Shown here one piece after another: positions 42,190 through 54,204 of a DNA stretch of 64,000 bases. The notes beneath the pieces are model-generated. The model did no database searches. It was not told the origin of the DNA and worked only from the letters and a program-made list of their open reading frames with translations. Positions within the stretch are counted from its first letter, which is position 1. Every line of letters starts with the position of its first letter. Origin of the DNA: G963665215 sp963665215 (GTDB lineage Bacteria; Chloroflexota; Dehalococcoidia; Lucifugimonadales; CAUZJF01). The DNA is taken from assembly GCA_963665215.2 (NCBI GenBank), contig CAXXWW010000008.1, forward strand, positions 62,001 to 126,000. The letters are read 5' to 3'. Position numbers and translations under genes: made by a program.

Positions 42190-44058
42190 ATGGACAGTTC
42201 CGCTCCGCTTGCTATCCTCAAAGCCCGCTTCGGATACGATAGCTTTCGGGCCCTGCAGGAAGAAATAATAGGCAACGTCCTGGGCCGGCGGGACAGCCTG
42301 GCGCTGATGCCCACAGGTGGCGGCAAGTCCCTCTGCTACCAGTTGCCGGCCCTCGTCTTTGACGGCATCACCCTGGTAATCTCGCCACTGATTGCCTTGA
42401 TGAAGGACCAGGTGGATGCGCTGAACGCCAACGGTATCGCCGCCCGGTTCATCAACAGTTCCCTGCCGGCATCGGAGATAGAGCACACGCAGGCACAGGT
42501 CCGTCGGGGCCTGGTCAAGATTCTCTACGTGGCCCCGGAGCGGCTGGCCCTACCCGCGTTCCGCCGTTTCCTCCACGGCCTGAACCTGAGCCTCATCGCG
42601 ATCGACGAGGCCCACTGCATCTCCGAGTGGGGCCACGAGTTTCGGCCCGACTACCGCAACCTGCAGCAGCTGAGGCAGGACTTCCCGGCGGTGCCGGTGA
42701 TTGCCCTGACCGCCACCGCGACGGAACGGGTGCGGGAGGACATCATCGGCCAGCTTGACCTGCAGCGTGGCCGGGTCTTTCTGTCCAGTTTCAACCGGGC
42801 AAACCTCAGCTACTCGGTGCAACCCAAGGCAAGTTCCTGGGGACAGCTGATGTCGCTGCTCCAGCAGCGACTGAGCCAGTCCATTATCATCTATTGCTTC
42901 TCCCGGCAGGAGACCGAGGATCTGGCCAGGGACCTGAACGCCCGGGGCTTGCCAGCCCGCCCCTACCACGCCGGGCTGGACCCCGAGGTGCGTCGTCGGA
43001 CCCAGGAAGACTTCATTCGCGACCGGGTGCCCATCATCGTCGCCACCATCGCCTTTGGCATGGGGATAGATAAGCCCGACATTCGCCTGGTGGTCCACTA
43101 CAGCCTGCCCAGATCCCTGGAGGGCTACTACCAGGAGACGGGCCGGGCCGGAAGGGACGGGCTGCCCAGCGAGTGCGTCCTCTTCTATAGCTATGCGGAC
43201 AAGGCCAGGCAGGAGTACTTCATCAATCAGATGGGGGACGCAGTAGAGCAGCGGAACGCCAGGCAAAAGCTGGCTAAGATGGTGGAGTTTGCCCAAGTGC
43301 CCAGCTGCCGGCGCCGGTTCATCCTGGAGTATTTCGGGGAGCGATGGCCGGAAGAAAACTGCGGCGCGTGCGACGTTTGCCTGGAATCCCGGGATGAGTT
43401 TGACGCCACGGAGATCGCCCAGAAGATACTCTCGGCGGTAGTCCGCACCGGCGAGCGGTTCGGGGCAAACCACATCATCCAGGTACTGAGCGGGAGCGGG
43501 GAGAAACGAATCCTGGAATTGGGCCACGACCGGCTGAGCGTGTACGGCATCGCCAAAGATGTTGGGCGCCCCGAACTGAGGGAGATTATCGGCCAACTGC
43601 AGGCGAGGAGGCTGCTGGTACGAAGCGAGGGGGAGTACCCAACCCTGGCCGTCACCGCCGGAGGACGACAGTTTCTACAGGGACGCCAAGTCGTGACCCT
43701 GCCTCGACCCAGGACCGCCGACGCAGGCTATGCGCCGGGGAACGGATCCAACCTGGGCGGTTCCCCGGCAGCGCCGATGGAATACGATAGGGCTCTGTTC
43801 GAGGAACTGCGCGCATTGCGCAGGCGGCTGGCCGATGTGCGGGATGTTCCGGCCTTCGTGATTTTCGGAGATGTGTCCCTCCGTCACATGGCCGAATCTT
43901 TCCCCCGGAGCATGGAAGAATTCTCCCGTATCCACGGGGTGGGGGACGTCAAGCTGGAGCAGTACGGACCGGAGTTCCTGGAGGTTATCCGCGGCTACTC
44001 CGAGTCCAACGGCTTGCCGGACCGGACCGGCGTATCGGTAAAACGTCGTTACAGTTAA
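42190..44058 (+). CDS. recQ: ATP-dependent DNA helicase RecQ
   Basis: A 622-residue superfamily 2 helicase acting in recombination and repair. Helicase motifs: Walker A MPTGGGKSLCYQLP, Walker B/DEAH IDEAHCISEWGH, motif III ALTATATERV, and motif VI YYQETGRAGRDGLPSE. The RQC zinc site is formed by CRRRFILEYFGE and CGACDVC, followed by a winged helix and a C-terminal HRDC domain (FEELRALRRRLADVRDVPAF to IHGVGDVKLEQYG). The length is normal. The C-terminal residues run right up to the cas2 remnant, with 1 base between stop and next GTG. Confidence 0.96.
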   Translation: MDSSAPLAILKARFGYDSFRALQEEIIGNVLGRRDSLALMPTGGGKSLCYQLPALVFDGITLVISPLIALMKDQVDALNANGIAARFINSSLPASEIEHTQAQVRRGLVKILYVAPERLALPAFRRFLHGLNLSLIAIDEAHCISEWGHEFRPDYRNLQQLRQDFPAVPVIALTATATERVREDIIGQLDLQRGRVFLSSFNRANLSYSVQPKASSWGQLMSLLQQRLSQSIIIYCFSRQETEDLARDLNARGLPARPYHAGLDPEVRRRTQEDFIRDRVPIIVATIAFGMGIDKPDIRLVVHYSLPRSLEGYYQETGRAGRDGLPSECVLFYSYADKARQEYFINQMGDAVEQRNARQKLAKMVEFAQVPSCRRRFILEYFGERWPEENCGACDVCLESRDEFDATEIAQKILSAVVRTGERFGANHIIQVLSGSGEKRILELGHDRLSVYGIAKDVGRPELREIIGQLQARRLLVRSEGEYPTLAVTAGGRQFLQGRQVVTLPRPRTADAGYAPGNGSNLGGSPAAPMEYDRALFEELRALRRRLADVRDVPAFVIFGDVSLRHMAESFPRSMEEFSRIHGVGDVKLEQYGPEFLEVIRGYSESNGLPDRTGVSVKRRYS

Positions 44059-44059
44059 C

Positions 44060-44323
44060 GTGCAGGGACGCTACCGGGGCTTCCTTGCATCGGCGATGTT
44101 GGAGATAGCGCCCGGCGTGTACACCTCTCCCCAGATGACGAACGGCATACGGGAGCGAATCTGGGACGTGCTGACCCGGTGGCACTACGACCTGAAGCAA
44201 GGCGCGATAGTGATGACCTGGCGGGACCCTACAGCGGTGGGCGAACAGCGGATTCGGACACTTGGAGAGGTGCCCAAGGAGATCGTAGACGCCGACGGCG
44301 TGTACCTCGTAAAGCACAGCTAG
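44060..44323 (+). pseudogene. cas2: CRISPR-associated Cas2 (type I-E), start codon missing
   Basis: The frame encodes GRYRGFLASAMLEIAPGVYT, IRERIWDVLTRWHYDLKQGA and IVMTWRDPTAVGEQRIRTLG, clear type I-E Cas2, the nuclease-fold partner of Cas1 in spacer capture. Homologues start about 6 residues before the first strand. Here that strand (VVTVNV) is encoded from 44045, but no start codon lies between it and a TAA at 44039. The only start, GTG at 44060, removes strand beta-1. It ends 51 bases before the array. No cas1, cas3 or Cascade genes are nearby. Confidence 0.75.
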
Positions 44324-44374
44324 CAGTATTCCTCCCACGCATAAGTACCCCTCGCTGACATTATTTCTTCAAGG
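44324..44374 (+). promoter_or_regulatory. Putative CRISPR leader
   Basis: A 51-base AT-richer stretch (for example CATTATTTCTTCAAGG) between cas2 and the first repeat. Its place and the repeat orientation (3' end GATAGACC) match a type I-E leader, though it is short. Confidence 0.45.
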
Positions 44375-44768
44375 GGTTCCCCCGCCCACGCGGGGATAGA
44401 CCTACCGCGTAGGCGGTTCGACCGCTGGATGGTGGGGTTCCCCCGCCCACGCGGGGATAGACCTTACAGATGGGACGAACGGGCCGGACAGCGTGGGGTT
44501 CCCCCGCCCACGCGGGGATAGACCGGTCACGCTGCCCTCGTCGTTCAGCGGCAACATGGTTCCCCCGCCCACGCGGGGATAGACCGTACTCAGACCTGTA
44601 CTTTGGGCGTCCTAGCACGGTTCCCCCGCCCACGCGGGGATAGACCTCTAGAGGGTTGCGTTTGCAAAGGCGCTCAGATGGTTCCCCCGCCCACGCGGGG
44701 ATAGACCGTACGAGGCCGCTCTTCGCCAAGGCTGGAAAGTGGTTCCCCCGCCCACGCGGGGATAGACC
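44375..44768 (+). CRISPR. Type I-E CRISPR array, 7 repeats and 6 spacers
   Basis: Seven identical 28-base repeats start at 44375, 44436, 44497, 44558, 44619, 44680 and 44741, beginning GGTTCCCCCGCC and ending CGGGGATAGACC. The CCCCGC...GCGGGG arms form the stem. All six spacers are exactly 33 bases and all differ. The repeat type is I-E. The last repeat shows no decay. A minus-strand ORF across it (Pro/Gly-rich repeats) is an artefact. Confidence 0.97.
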
Positions 44769-45061
44769 TCCGTCGTGGCTTGAGGCATACCGGTTTAGTC
44801 CAGGGTAGTCTCATGGGCAATCTCCCTTGAAGTGAAAGCACCTCTGTTAGTACAGTACGCGTGAGGCGCCCTTGTCAGCGGCTCTCGGTACGGATTGAGA
44901 CGACGGTCCAGCTCCGAGAGAGTTTGAGACGCCTTCGGAGTACGCGACTGCACAAACTACCAGAACCCGCACGCCGGCACGGCTTTCAGGACATAGGGTA
45001 GTGCACGAGTCCCCACCAGCGGGAGGCTGGCGGCGCATTCGCGGCTGGGAACCGCAGTCTC
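44769..45061. other. No supported gene
   Basis: About 290 bases after the array and before the histidine kinase gene. No further repeats, and no clear promoter. Confidence 0.4.
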
Positions 45062-47019
<1,958 letters not shown>

Positions 47020-47023
<4 letters not shown>

Positions 47024-47466
47024 CTAGACGGGGAGAGCCTGTCATGATCCTCATGGCCGACGACGATCGCGAAGACTGCATGCTGGCAAAGGAGGCCCTG
47101 GCAGAGAGCCGCCTGGCGAACGACCTCCGTTTCGTTTACGATGGCGAGGAGCTGATGGAGTATCTGCGACGGCGAGGCAGATACTCCCCGCCCGCTGATT
47201 CACCTCGCCCGGGCTTAATCCTGCTGGACCTGAACATGCCCAGGATGGATGGTCGAGAGGCGCTCAGGGAGATCAAGGCCGATCCAGAGCTCCGGAGGAT
47301 CCCCATCGTCGTCCTGACGACGTCAACGGCCGAAGAGGACATTTTTCGCACCTACGATCTGGGGGTCAACTCCTTCGTCATCAAACCGGTCTCCTTTGAG
47401 GCGCTCGTCGAAACAATGAAGACGCTGGCGCGGTACTGGTTCCAGATCGTGGAGCTGCCGCCTTAG
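47020..47466 (+). CDS. Single-domain response regulator (Rcp1-like)
   Basis: 148 residues with a receiver domain only: acidic pocket ADDDRED (13-19), phospho-acceptor D70 (LILLDLNMPRMDG), T100 (VVLTT) and K122 (FVIKP). There is no output domain, so it probably signals by protein contact, as Rcp1 does for phytochrome kinases. It overlaps the kinase gene by 4 bases. ATG 47044, after GGGGAG, is an alternative start. The stop codon is split by IS1380 copy B: TA is native and the final G is the first base of the element. The native codon was TAA. Confidence 0.9.
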
Positions 47467-49185
47467 CCCGAATCCACCGAAGGACACCGATGGACGGCGT
47501 GAGGAAAGCGGAAGGGGGGTGAGGGAGCTACAGGGGAAATAGCCTGGGTTCCATTTGGGGTAGGGAGGTCGGCGGACGGTCTTCATCGCCGCACAGGGGC
47601 CCCTATGGCCGTCTGCGGGAGCTGCGATGCGCGGGATGGCGAGAGAATACGCAGCAGGGAACTCTCTCGGACCGGGCTGGCACGAGTCTGCGGGGATCTT
47701 CGGTTGTCCGGTGGGTGGGTCGGTCGCCGACGGTGCCGTCAGGCCGGGAGTGGAATGGCTCGCAGCCGGGCCAAGGCGCGGCTGAACTTCTCAGCCCAAG
47801 GCCAGCGATCCGGAAGATGCAGGGTCAACCGGCGTGCCGAGCGGGTGAGCCGTCCGGCCAGGGAGAAGAACCGCCGCCGGAGGGTCTTGGTGGTGGCTAT
47901 CCGCTCTCCCAGACCGATCCGCGCCGTCCAGCGGGCCAGGTTGTGGGCCATCGTCTGGACGGCCAGCCAGGCGCCGTTGGCGGCGAAGCGGCCCGAGGGG
48001 AGATGGTTCAGCCCGACGCCGTACTTGAGGTCGCGTATGGCATTCTCGATCTCGGCGTGGCGGCGATGGTCAGCCTCCAGTTCGAGCAACTCCCCGTCCC
48101 GGTCGGTGATGAAGCCATGATAGCTGTATTTGGCGAAGAGGGCCAGTTGGGAACCGGGCGTCGGCTTCACCCGCCGGACGATGAGCCGTACCGGCGCGGC
48201 GTCCGCCTCGGCCTGGAAGGGGGTGCAGGTGGTCTCGGCCACATCGGCGGCGCCGTCCATCCAGTAAGGAATCGGCGTCCAGGCATCTTCGGGTATCGCC
48301 TCGATGAGATTGTGCAGGCTTTTGTGCTGGCGGATGGTGATGGAGAAGCGGACATCCATCCTGCGGCAGACGGATACCACGCCATGAGTGTAGAACCCGC
48401 TGTCGGCCCGTAGCGTGAGTCGTCCGTTGGCCCCGGCGTAGCGCACCCGTCCCACCGTCTCCCGCAGGAAGTGGGCGGCGCCGCGGGCGGTGTTGGCCCG
48501 GCCCTCGCGCAGCCGGGACATCAGCACGTCTCCGGTGCCGGCGGCGATGGCCAGCAGCGGGTGGTAGCCCCGCTTGCCGGTATAGCCGTGGTGGCGGGCG
48601 CCCTCCTTGGCCAGTCCGTAGGTCTCGCAGATGGTGGAGTCCAGGTCAATGGTCAGGGGCCCGTCGCCGGGTCCCGCCCCGGCCTGCCAAGCCCGGGCCA
48701 GCAACTCGCGGCTCACCCGGTCGAGTTGACGGACGTGGCCCCACCGGAAGCTGCACAGGAAGGTGCCCAGGGTGGATGGCGCCTTGACCGTGCCGCCCAG
48801 GGTGCAGGCCGTCCCCCCGGTGCGCAACACATCGGCGTCGTCAATGCAGTCGCCCCCAGCCAGCGCAGACGCCACCAGCGTCATCATCTTGTCGCTCGTG
48901 TTCGCCCGCCCCGGGGCATCGCCCAGGTCGAGGCGCTGCCGGACGAGTTCGGGCAGGCCGAGGTGCCGCGCCAGGGTGGCCGGAAGGAGCAGCCCGGCAT
49001 TGGCCACCAAGCGGCGGTCGTCGAAGGTGATTTGGATCCGGTCGGGGTGGTTGCGTGGCAGCATCTACTGGGTGCTCCTTTTCCGGGGCCGTTTTTTTGC
49101 TACAAAACCATTATCCCAGAAGCACAGGAGCACCTTCTTGCCGCCTCAGGACGCCAACCCGACGCCCTCCTTCGGTGGATTCGGG
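47466..49185 (-). mobile_element. IS1380-family insertion sequence, copy B
   Basis: 1720 bases, nearly identical to copy A. The 4-base TSD CTTA is seen at 47462-47465 and 49186-49189. It sits exactly on the stop codon of the response regulator gene and at the truncated beginning of the Ig-like protein gene. Confidence 0.9.
47739..49064 (-). CDS. IS1380-family transposase (copy B)
   Basis: 441 residues. It differs from copy A by two substitutions that can be read directly: FLCSF instead of FLRSF and CRRMDV instead of CRKMDV. The frame is intact and the catalytic motifs are unchanged. Confidence 0.93.
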   Translation of the reverse strand: MLPRNHPDRIQITFDDRRLVANAGLLLPATLARHLGLPELVRQRLDLGDAPGRANTSDKMMTLVASALAGGDCIDDADVLRTGGTACTLGGTVKAPSTLGTFLCSFRWGHVRQLDRVSRELLARAWQAGAGPGDGPLTIDLDSTICETYGLAKEGARHHGYTGKRGYHPLLAIAAGTGDVLMSRLREGRANTARGAAHFLRETVGRVRYAGANGRLTLRADSGFYTHGVVSVCRRMDVRFSITIRQHKSLHNLIEAIPEDAWTPIPYWMDGAADVAETTCTPFQAEADAAPVRLIVRRVKPTPGSQLALFAKYSYHGFITDRDGELLELEADHRRHAEIENAIRDLKYGVGLNHLPSGRFAANGAWLAVQTMAHNLARWTARIGLGERIATTKTLRRRFFSLAGRLTRSARRLTLHLPDRWPWAEKFSRALARLRAIPLPA

Positions 49186-52100
49186 CTTAACCGGCCCATC
49201 TGCGCTGACCGCCGGCACAACCGCAAACTATACGTTCACGCCGTCCGGAACGGTCAGGCTTAGGGCATCGAGCGACTACTGGGTGGTGGCCCAGGAAGGC
49301 TCGGACGACGGCGACTGGACAACAACGGCATCGGACGCAGAGGACGCCACTCCCGCCAGAAACTGGAAGATCGCGAACGACTCTGGGACTCGCACCGCCG
49401 CTTCAACAGGGAGTTTCACGACCTCGACGTCATCCTTAAAGCTCCGCGTGCGCGGGGATCCCATCGCCAACGCCACCGCCGCCGGCGCGCCGAGCATCAT
49501 CGTACCGGACGTGTTCGGCGCGACGAGGGTGCTTAGCGTGGACCTCAGCGGCATCACCGATGCCAACGGGGTGTCGGGCATCGCCGCAACGGCCTTGTAC
49601 AGATGGCGCCGGTTCGCCGCGGACGGCACCACGCTGGAGAACAGAAACATCGGGGAGGACGCCACCTACACGCTGACCGCCGCGGACTTGAACAAGCGGC
49701 TGCAGGTGGTGGTGAGCTTCACCGACGACGACGGCTACAGCGAGCGGAACCTGAGCAGCGCCGCGACCGACGTCATCACCGATGTGTCGAACTGCAACCC
49801 GCCCACCTACGTCGGCGGCGCGGCGCAGCTCGGGCCGGCCAGGAAGGTGAGTGTTGGAACCCGTACTGCGCCGGGTGCTGATCTCTACGGCTACTCGCAA
49901 ACGAATAGCTACGGCAGTATTGACCTCGCCACGTTCACGACAGCCGCCTCCAACAATTATGAAATTCGGTCCGTTTATGCCCATAGTTTGGAAGGTGGCA
50001 CATTGGTTTTTGGCCTTGACACGGACCTGTCCGCCGCCGACAAGAAGACGGTGGTCCTGCACGTCTGCGATCAGGCCTACGCCTTCGGTCCCGGACCCAA
50101 TCCAAGCGCCAATTCCACATACGCATTCAAGAACACCAACCAGGACTGGTCGACGCACGCGGAGCGCACGATCTACGTCAGCCAGGACACCGCCGCCCCG
50201 ATATTCGACTCGGCGACGGTGAACGGCACGTCGCTGGTGGTCACTTTCGACGAGCCGCTGGGCGCGGCCGCCAGCCTGGCCCACGGTGCCTTCTCGGGCA
50301 AGAAGACCCCGGATGCCGGCTCGGAGACGGCTCTGACGTTCACCGGCACGCCCTCCATCAACGGGAACAAGGTGACGCTCACGCTGGCCTCGGCCTCGTC
50401 GGTGGCGGGGACGGACGCGGACGTGAAGGTGACCTACACGAAGCCGACGACGGGCACGGGCACCAAGGTGGTGGACAAATTCGGCAACGAGGCGGCAACC
50501 TTCACCGACCAGGAAGTGGACAACCTGCTCGACGACAGCACTCCTCCCACGCTGGCGACACCCACTCCCGTGGTGGCCGCCGGCGGCGTTACCCTGACGC
50601 TGACCTTCAGCGAGCCGCTGAAGGAGGCGTCCGTGCCGGCAGCGACCGCGTTCACAGTGAAGGCAACGCCGGCCGGGGGCAGCGAGACGCCGGCGCCGCT
50701 GGCCGATATGGACCCGGTGACGGTGAGCAGCAGCACGGTGACGCTGAAGCTGGCGGCGCCCATCGCCCACAACGACACCGCGGTCAAGGTGAGCTACGCC
50801 AAGCCCACGTCCGGCTCGGTGATCGAGGACGCCGCCGGCAACGACCTGGCGACGTTCCCGGACCAGGCCGTGACCAACAACAGCATTGCGCCGCGGGTGA
50901 GCGTCGTGGCGGTGTACCCCGACGTCTCGTCGCTGATCGCATTGCCGGTCGTGCGGGTCACGCGCTCCAACATAGGCACTGACCCGCTCTCGGTGAGGCT
51001 CGATATCACCCAGGACGACAATTACGCGAGCAATGCGGATACAGGATTCTCGATTCCCGCCGGCAATACGTCGGTCGAGACGGTAATCCCCGACCTCGAC
51101 TACCCCGGCAATATGGACGGCACCATGACGTTCACGGTGGCTGCGAGCCAGGACTACGCGCCCGCGCTCGCTCCGAACAACGCGGCCACGATGGAGTTCA
51201 AGGCGCCGGCGTCGGGCCTGCCCCTCTCCGTTCGTCACGACCAGCCCAGTTGGACGGTCGATGAGGGCGATACCGCGAATCCAACGGTGACCTTCACCTT
51301 GGCGCCGGGACTGGCGGCGCCCAGGGACTCATTCACCATCTTCCTGTTGACCGAGGGCGGGGGGGCGGAACCTCCTGATGACTACATCGAGTTCCCGGAA
51401 GGAGGAAGCGATCCGAAGGCGGCAGCTCTGCCTGAGGACTGGGTGACCGCTGCCGGCGGAGGAATGACGCAGACCGTCACGATCTTGGTCGAGACCTTCC
51501 AGGACACTGAGGTCGAGGCCAATGAGACGTTCTACCTGGACTTCAGAGAGGAAAACGTTTGGGATGCGCTTGATATCCCATTAACCGGGGCGGACAACCG
51601 CACGACGATCTCCATCCTGGACGACGACCCGCTGGTGGTGACCGACGTGCAGGTGGCGTCGTCGCCGACAGGGGGGTACTACGGCGTCGGCGACACTATC
51701 GAGTTCACCGTCACGTTCAACGAGTACGTGACCGCCGAAGGCGGGCCGCAGTTCGAGTTCGAGCTGGGCGGCGCGACTCGCCAGGCGGTGGGCCTGGACT
51801 CCGAGGATGAGATGGATGTGACGTTCGAGTACACCGTGGCGGCGGGGGACGCAGACGACCGCGACGGCATCTCCTGGGGCTCCAACGCGCTGAGCTTCAA
51901 TGGCGGCTCGATCGCGTTACTGGCCAAGGAGGACTTGATTCCCCGCAATGCCAACCCGGACCACGCCACGCAGGCGGCCCTACCGGCCCACAAGGTGGAC
52001 ACGACAAAGCCCAGCCTGGTGTCGGCTGAGGTGGACCGGACCACGCTCACGCTCACCTTCAGCGAGGCGCTGAACACCACCGCCCCGGCCAACACCCAAT

Positions 52101-54204
52101 TCTCGGTGAAGGTGGACGGCGGCGCAGGGGCGAACCCGACAGCTGTGTCGATTGCGGACCGCGACGTGACCCTAACGCTCGCCGCGGCGGTGACGCCCGC
52201 GCAGACGGCGACGGTGACCTACGCCAAGCCCACGTCGAACCCGATCAAGGACCTGAGCGGGAAGGAGGCCGACGCCTTCACCGACGAGGCCGTGGTCAAC
52301 CTGCTCGCCGACACCACTCCTCCCACGCTGGGGACCGCTGCGTCCGACGCCGTGCTGGCCGCCGACGGCGTCACCCTGACGCTGACCTTCAGCGAGCCGC
52401 TGAAGGAGGCGTCCGTGCCGGCCTCGACCGCGTTCACGGTCAAGGCGACGCCGGCCGGGGGCAGCGAGGCTGCAGCGCTGCTGGCCGGAGTGGGCCCTGT
52501 GACCGTGGATGGCAGCGAGGTGAAGCTGAAGCTGGCCGCGCCCATCGCCCACAACGACGGCTCGGTCAAGGTGAGCTACACGAAGCCCGGGTCCGGCGCG
52601 GTGATCGAGGACGTCCTCGGCAACGACCTGGCGACGTTCCCGGACCGTGCCGTGACCAACAACAGCACTGTGCCGCGGGTGAGCATCGCGGCGGTGCACG
52701 CCGACGCCTCGCCGCTGTTCGCGCGCGCGGAGTTCACGGTCACGCGCTCGAACACCGGGACCGACCCCCTTGATGTGGAGCTCGCGGTCACGCAGACCGA
52801 CACCTACCTCGGTTCGACGACCCAGACGATCACGATTCTCGCCGGCGACACCATGGCGACGGGGTTATTCCCGAGCGTCTACGCAGGCAACACGAGCGGC
52901 GACCTGACGGCCACCGTGGCTCCGAGCCAGAGCTACGCAACGGCGCTCGCGCCGGGCAACGCGGCCACCGTCCGGATGAAGCTTCCGGCCTCGGGCAAGA
53001 CGGTGATCTACTCGCACCAGCAGGGCGCCTACACGGTCACCGAGGGCGACGCCTCCGTCCCGGTGGCGTTCACGCTGCGCACCGGCGAGGGTGTGGCGCG
53101 GCCGAGGCAGACCATCTCGCTTGCGTACTCGCTCTACGCGGACACGGCCCTTCGAATCACCGACTACATCGGTTACGGCCGCGCGGTAAACATCGAAACC
53201 TACAACTGGGCCGCCGACGGCACGGCGTTCAGGGCAACGGAGCCGGAGACGGTTGAAATCGTGGATGACAGCCGCCACGAGGGCAGCGAGCAGTTCCTGC
53301 TGGATGTTCTTTTGGTCGTTGACCCACTCGTTCTCGATCCCGCGGTGTTCACTCCCACCTGTCCTCCGGGGATCGCGGTCGGCGACGACTGCCAGGCGAC
53401 GGTCACCATCATCGACGACGACACTCTGGCGGTGCAGAGCGTGGGGGTGTCCTCGACGCCCACCGGGGGGTACTACGGCTTGGGCGACACGATCTCGTTC
53501 ACGGCGACGTTCAACGGCGCGGTGACGGCGACGGGCACGCCGCAGTTCGCCTTCAGCCTGGGCGGCCGGACCCGCCAGGCCGATTACGCGAGCGGCTCGG
53601 GCTCGACCGAGCTGGTGTTCTCGTACACGGTGGCGACCGGGGACGACGACCGCGACGGCATCTCCTGGGGCGCCAATGCGTTTAGCCTCAATAGCGGCTC
53701 GATCAAGTTCACGCACACGGACCCGGCCGAGCGGGTGGACGCCAACCTGGACCACGCCGCGCAGGCGGTCTTGCCGGCCCACAAGGTGGACACGACGAAG
53801 CCCAGCCTGGTGGAGGCTGTGGTCGACCAGACCACGCTCTCGCTCACCTTCAGCGAGGCGCTGAACACCACGGCCCCGGCCAACACCCGATTCACGGTGA
53901 AGGTGGACGGCGGCGCGGGGACGAACCCGACCGCTGTGTCGATTGCGGGCCGCGTCGTGACCCTGACGCTGGGCGCGGCGGTGACGTCCGGACAGACGGT
54001 GACGGTGAGCTACACCAAGCCCACGACGAACCCGATCAGGGACCTGAGCGGGAAGGAGGCCGACGCCTTCACCGACGAGGACGTCGAATCCGCTTCCGAC
54101 GTCGTCAACTTCAGCGCCGCGCCCGGCGACCGCAGGGTAACGCTGAGCTGGGACAATCCCAACGACAACACCATCGTCCGGTACCAGTACCGCTATATGA
54201 GCAC
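49186..54204 (+). pseudogene. Giant Ig-like/Calx-beta surface protein, 5' truncated and split by IS256 copy 4 (part 1)
   Basis: About 1670 residues of an extracellular repeat protein. The frame enters directly from IS1380 copy B at ALTAGTTANYTFTPSGTVRL, without start codon or signal peptide. Three or more SwmB-type Ig-like domains recur (VTLTLTFSEPLKEASVPAAT, LTLTFSEALNTTAPANTQFS, LSLTFSEALNTTAPANTRFT). They are interspersed with Calx-beta-like domains (TVDEGDTANPTVTFTLAPG, TVTEGDASVPVAFTLRTGEG) and units with TGGYYGVGDTIEFTVTF. The latter half repeats the former closely, showing internal duplication. It ends in a first fibronectin-III domain (RRVTLSWDNPNDNTIVRYQY), where IS256 copy 4 sits. 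The function is probably adhesion or cell-surface structure. Confidence 0.85.

Noticed and set aside
42550..43596. 348-residue minus-strand ORF over recQ
   Set aside because: Shadow of the helicase gene.
44361..44729. Minus-strand ORF of 122 residues through the CRISPR array
   Set aside because: Pro/Gly/Arg-rich repeats arise from translating the CRISPR repeats. No ribosome-binding site and no gene-like composition.
49436..51238. 600-residue minus-strand ORF (and 52865-54217)
   Set aside because: Antisense to the Ig-like protein. Arg/Val/Gly-rich, low-complexity translation with no family resemblance.
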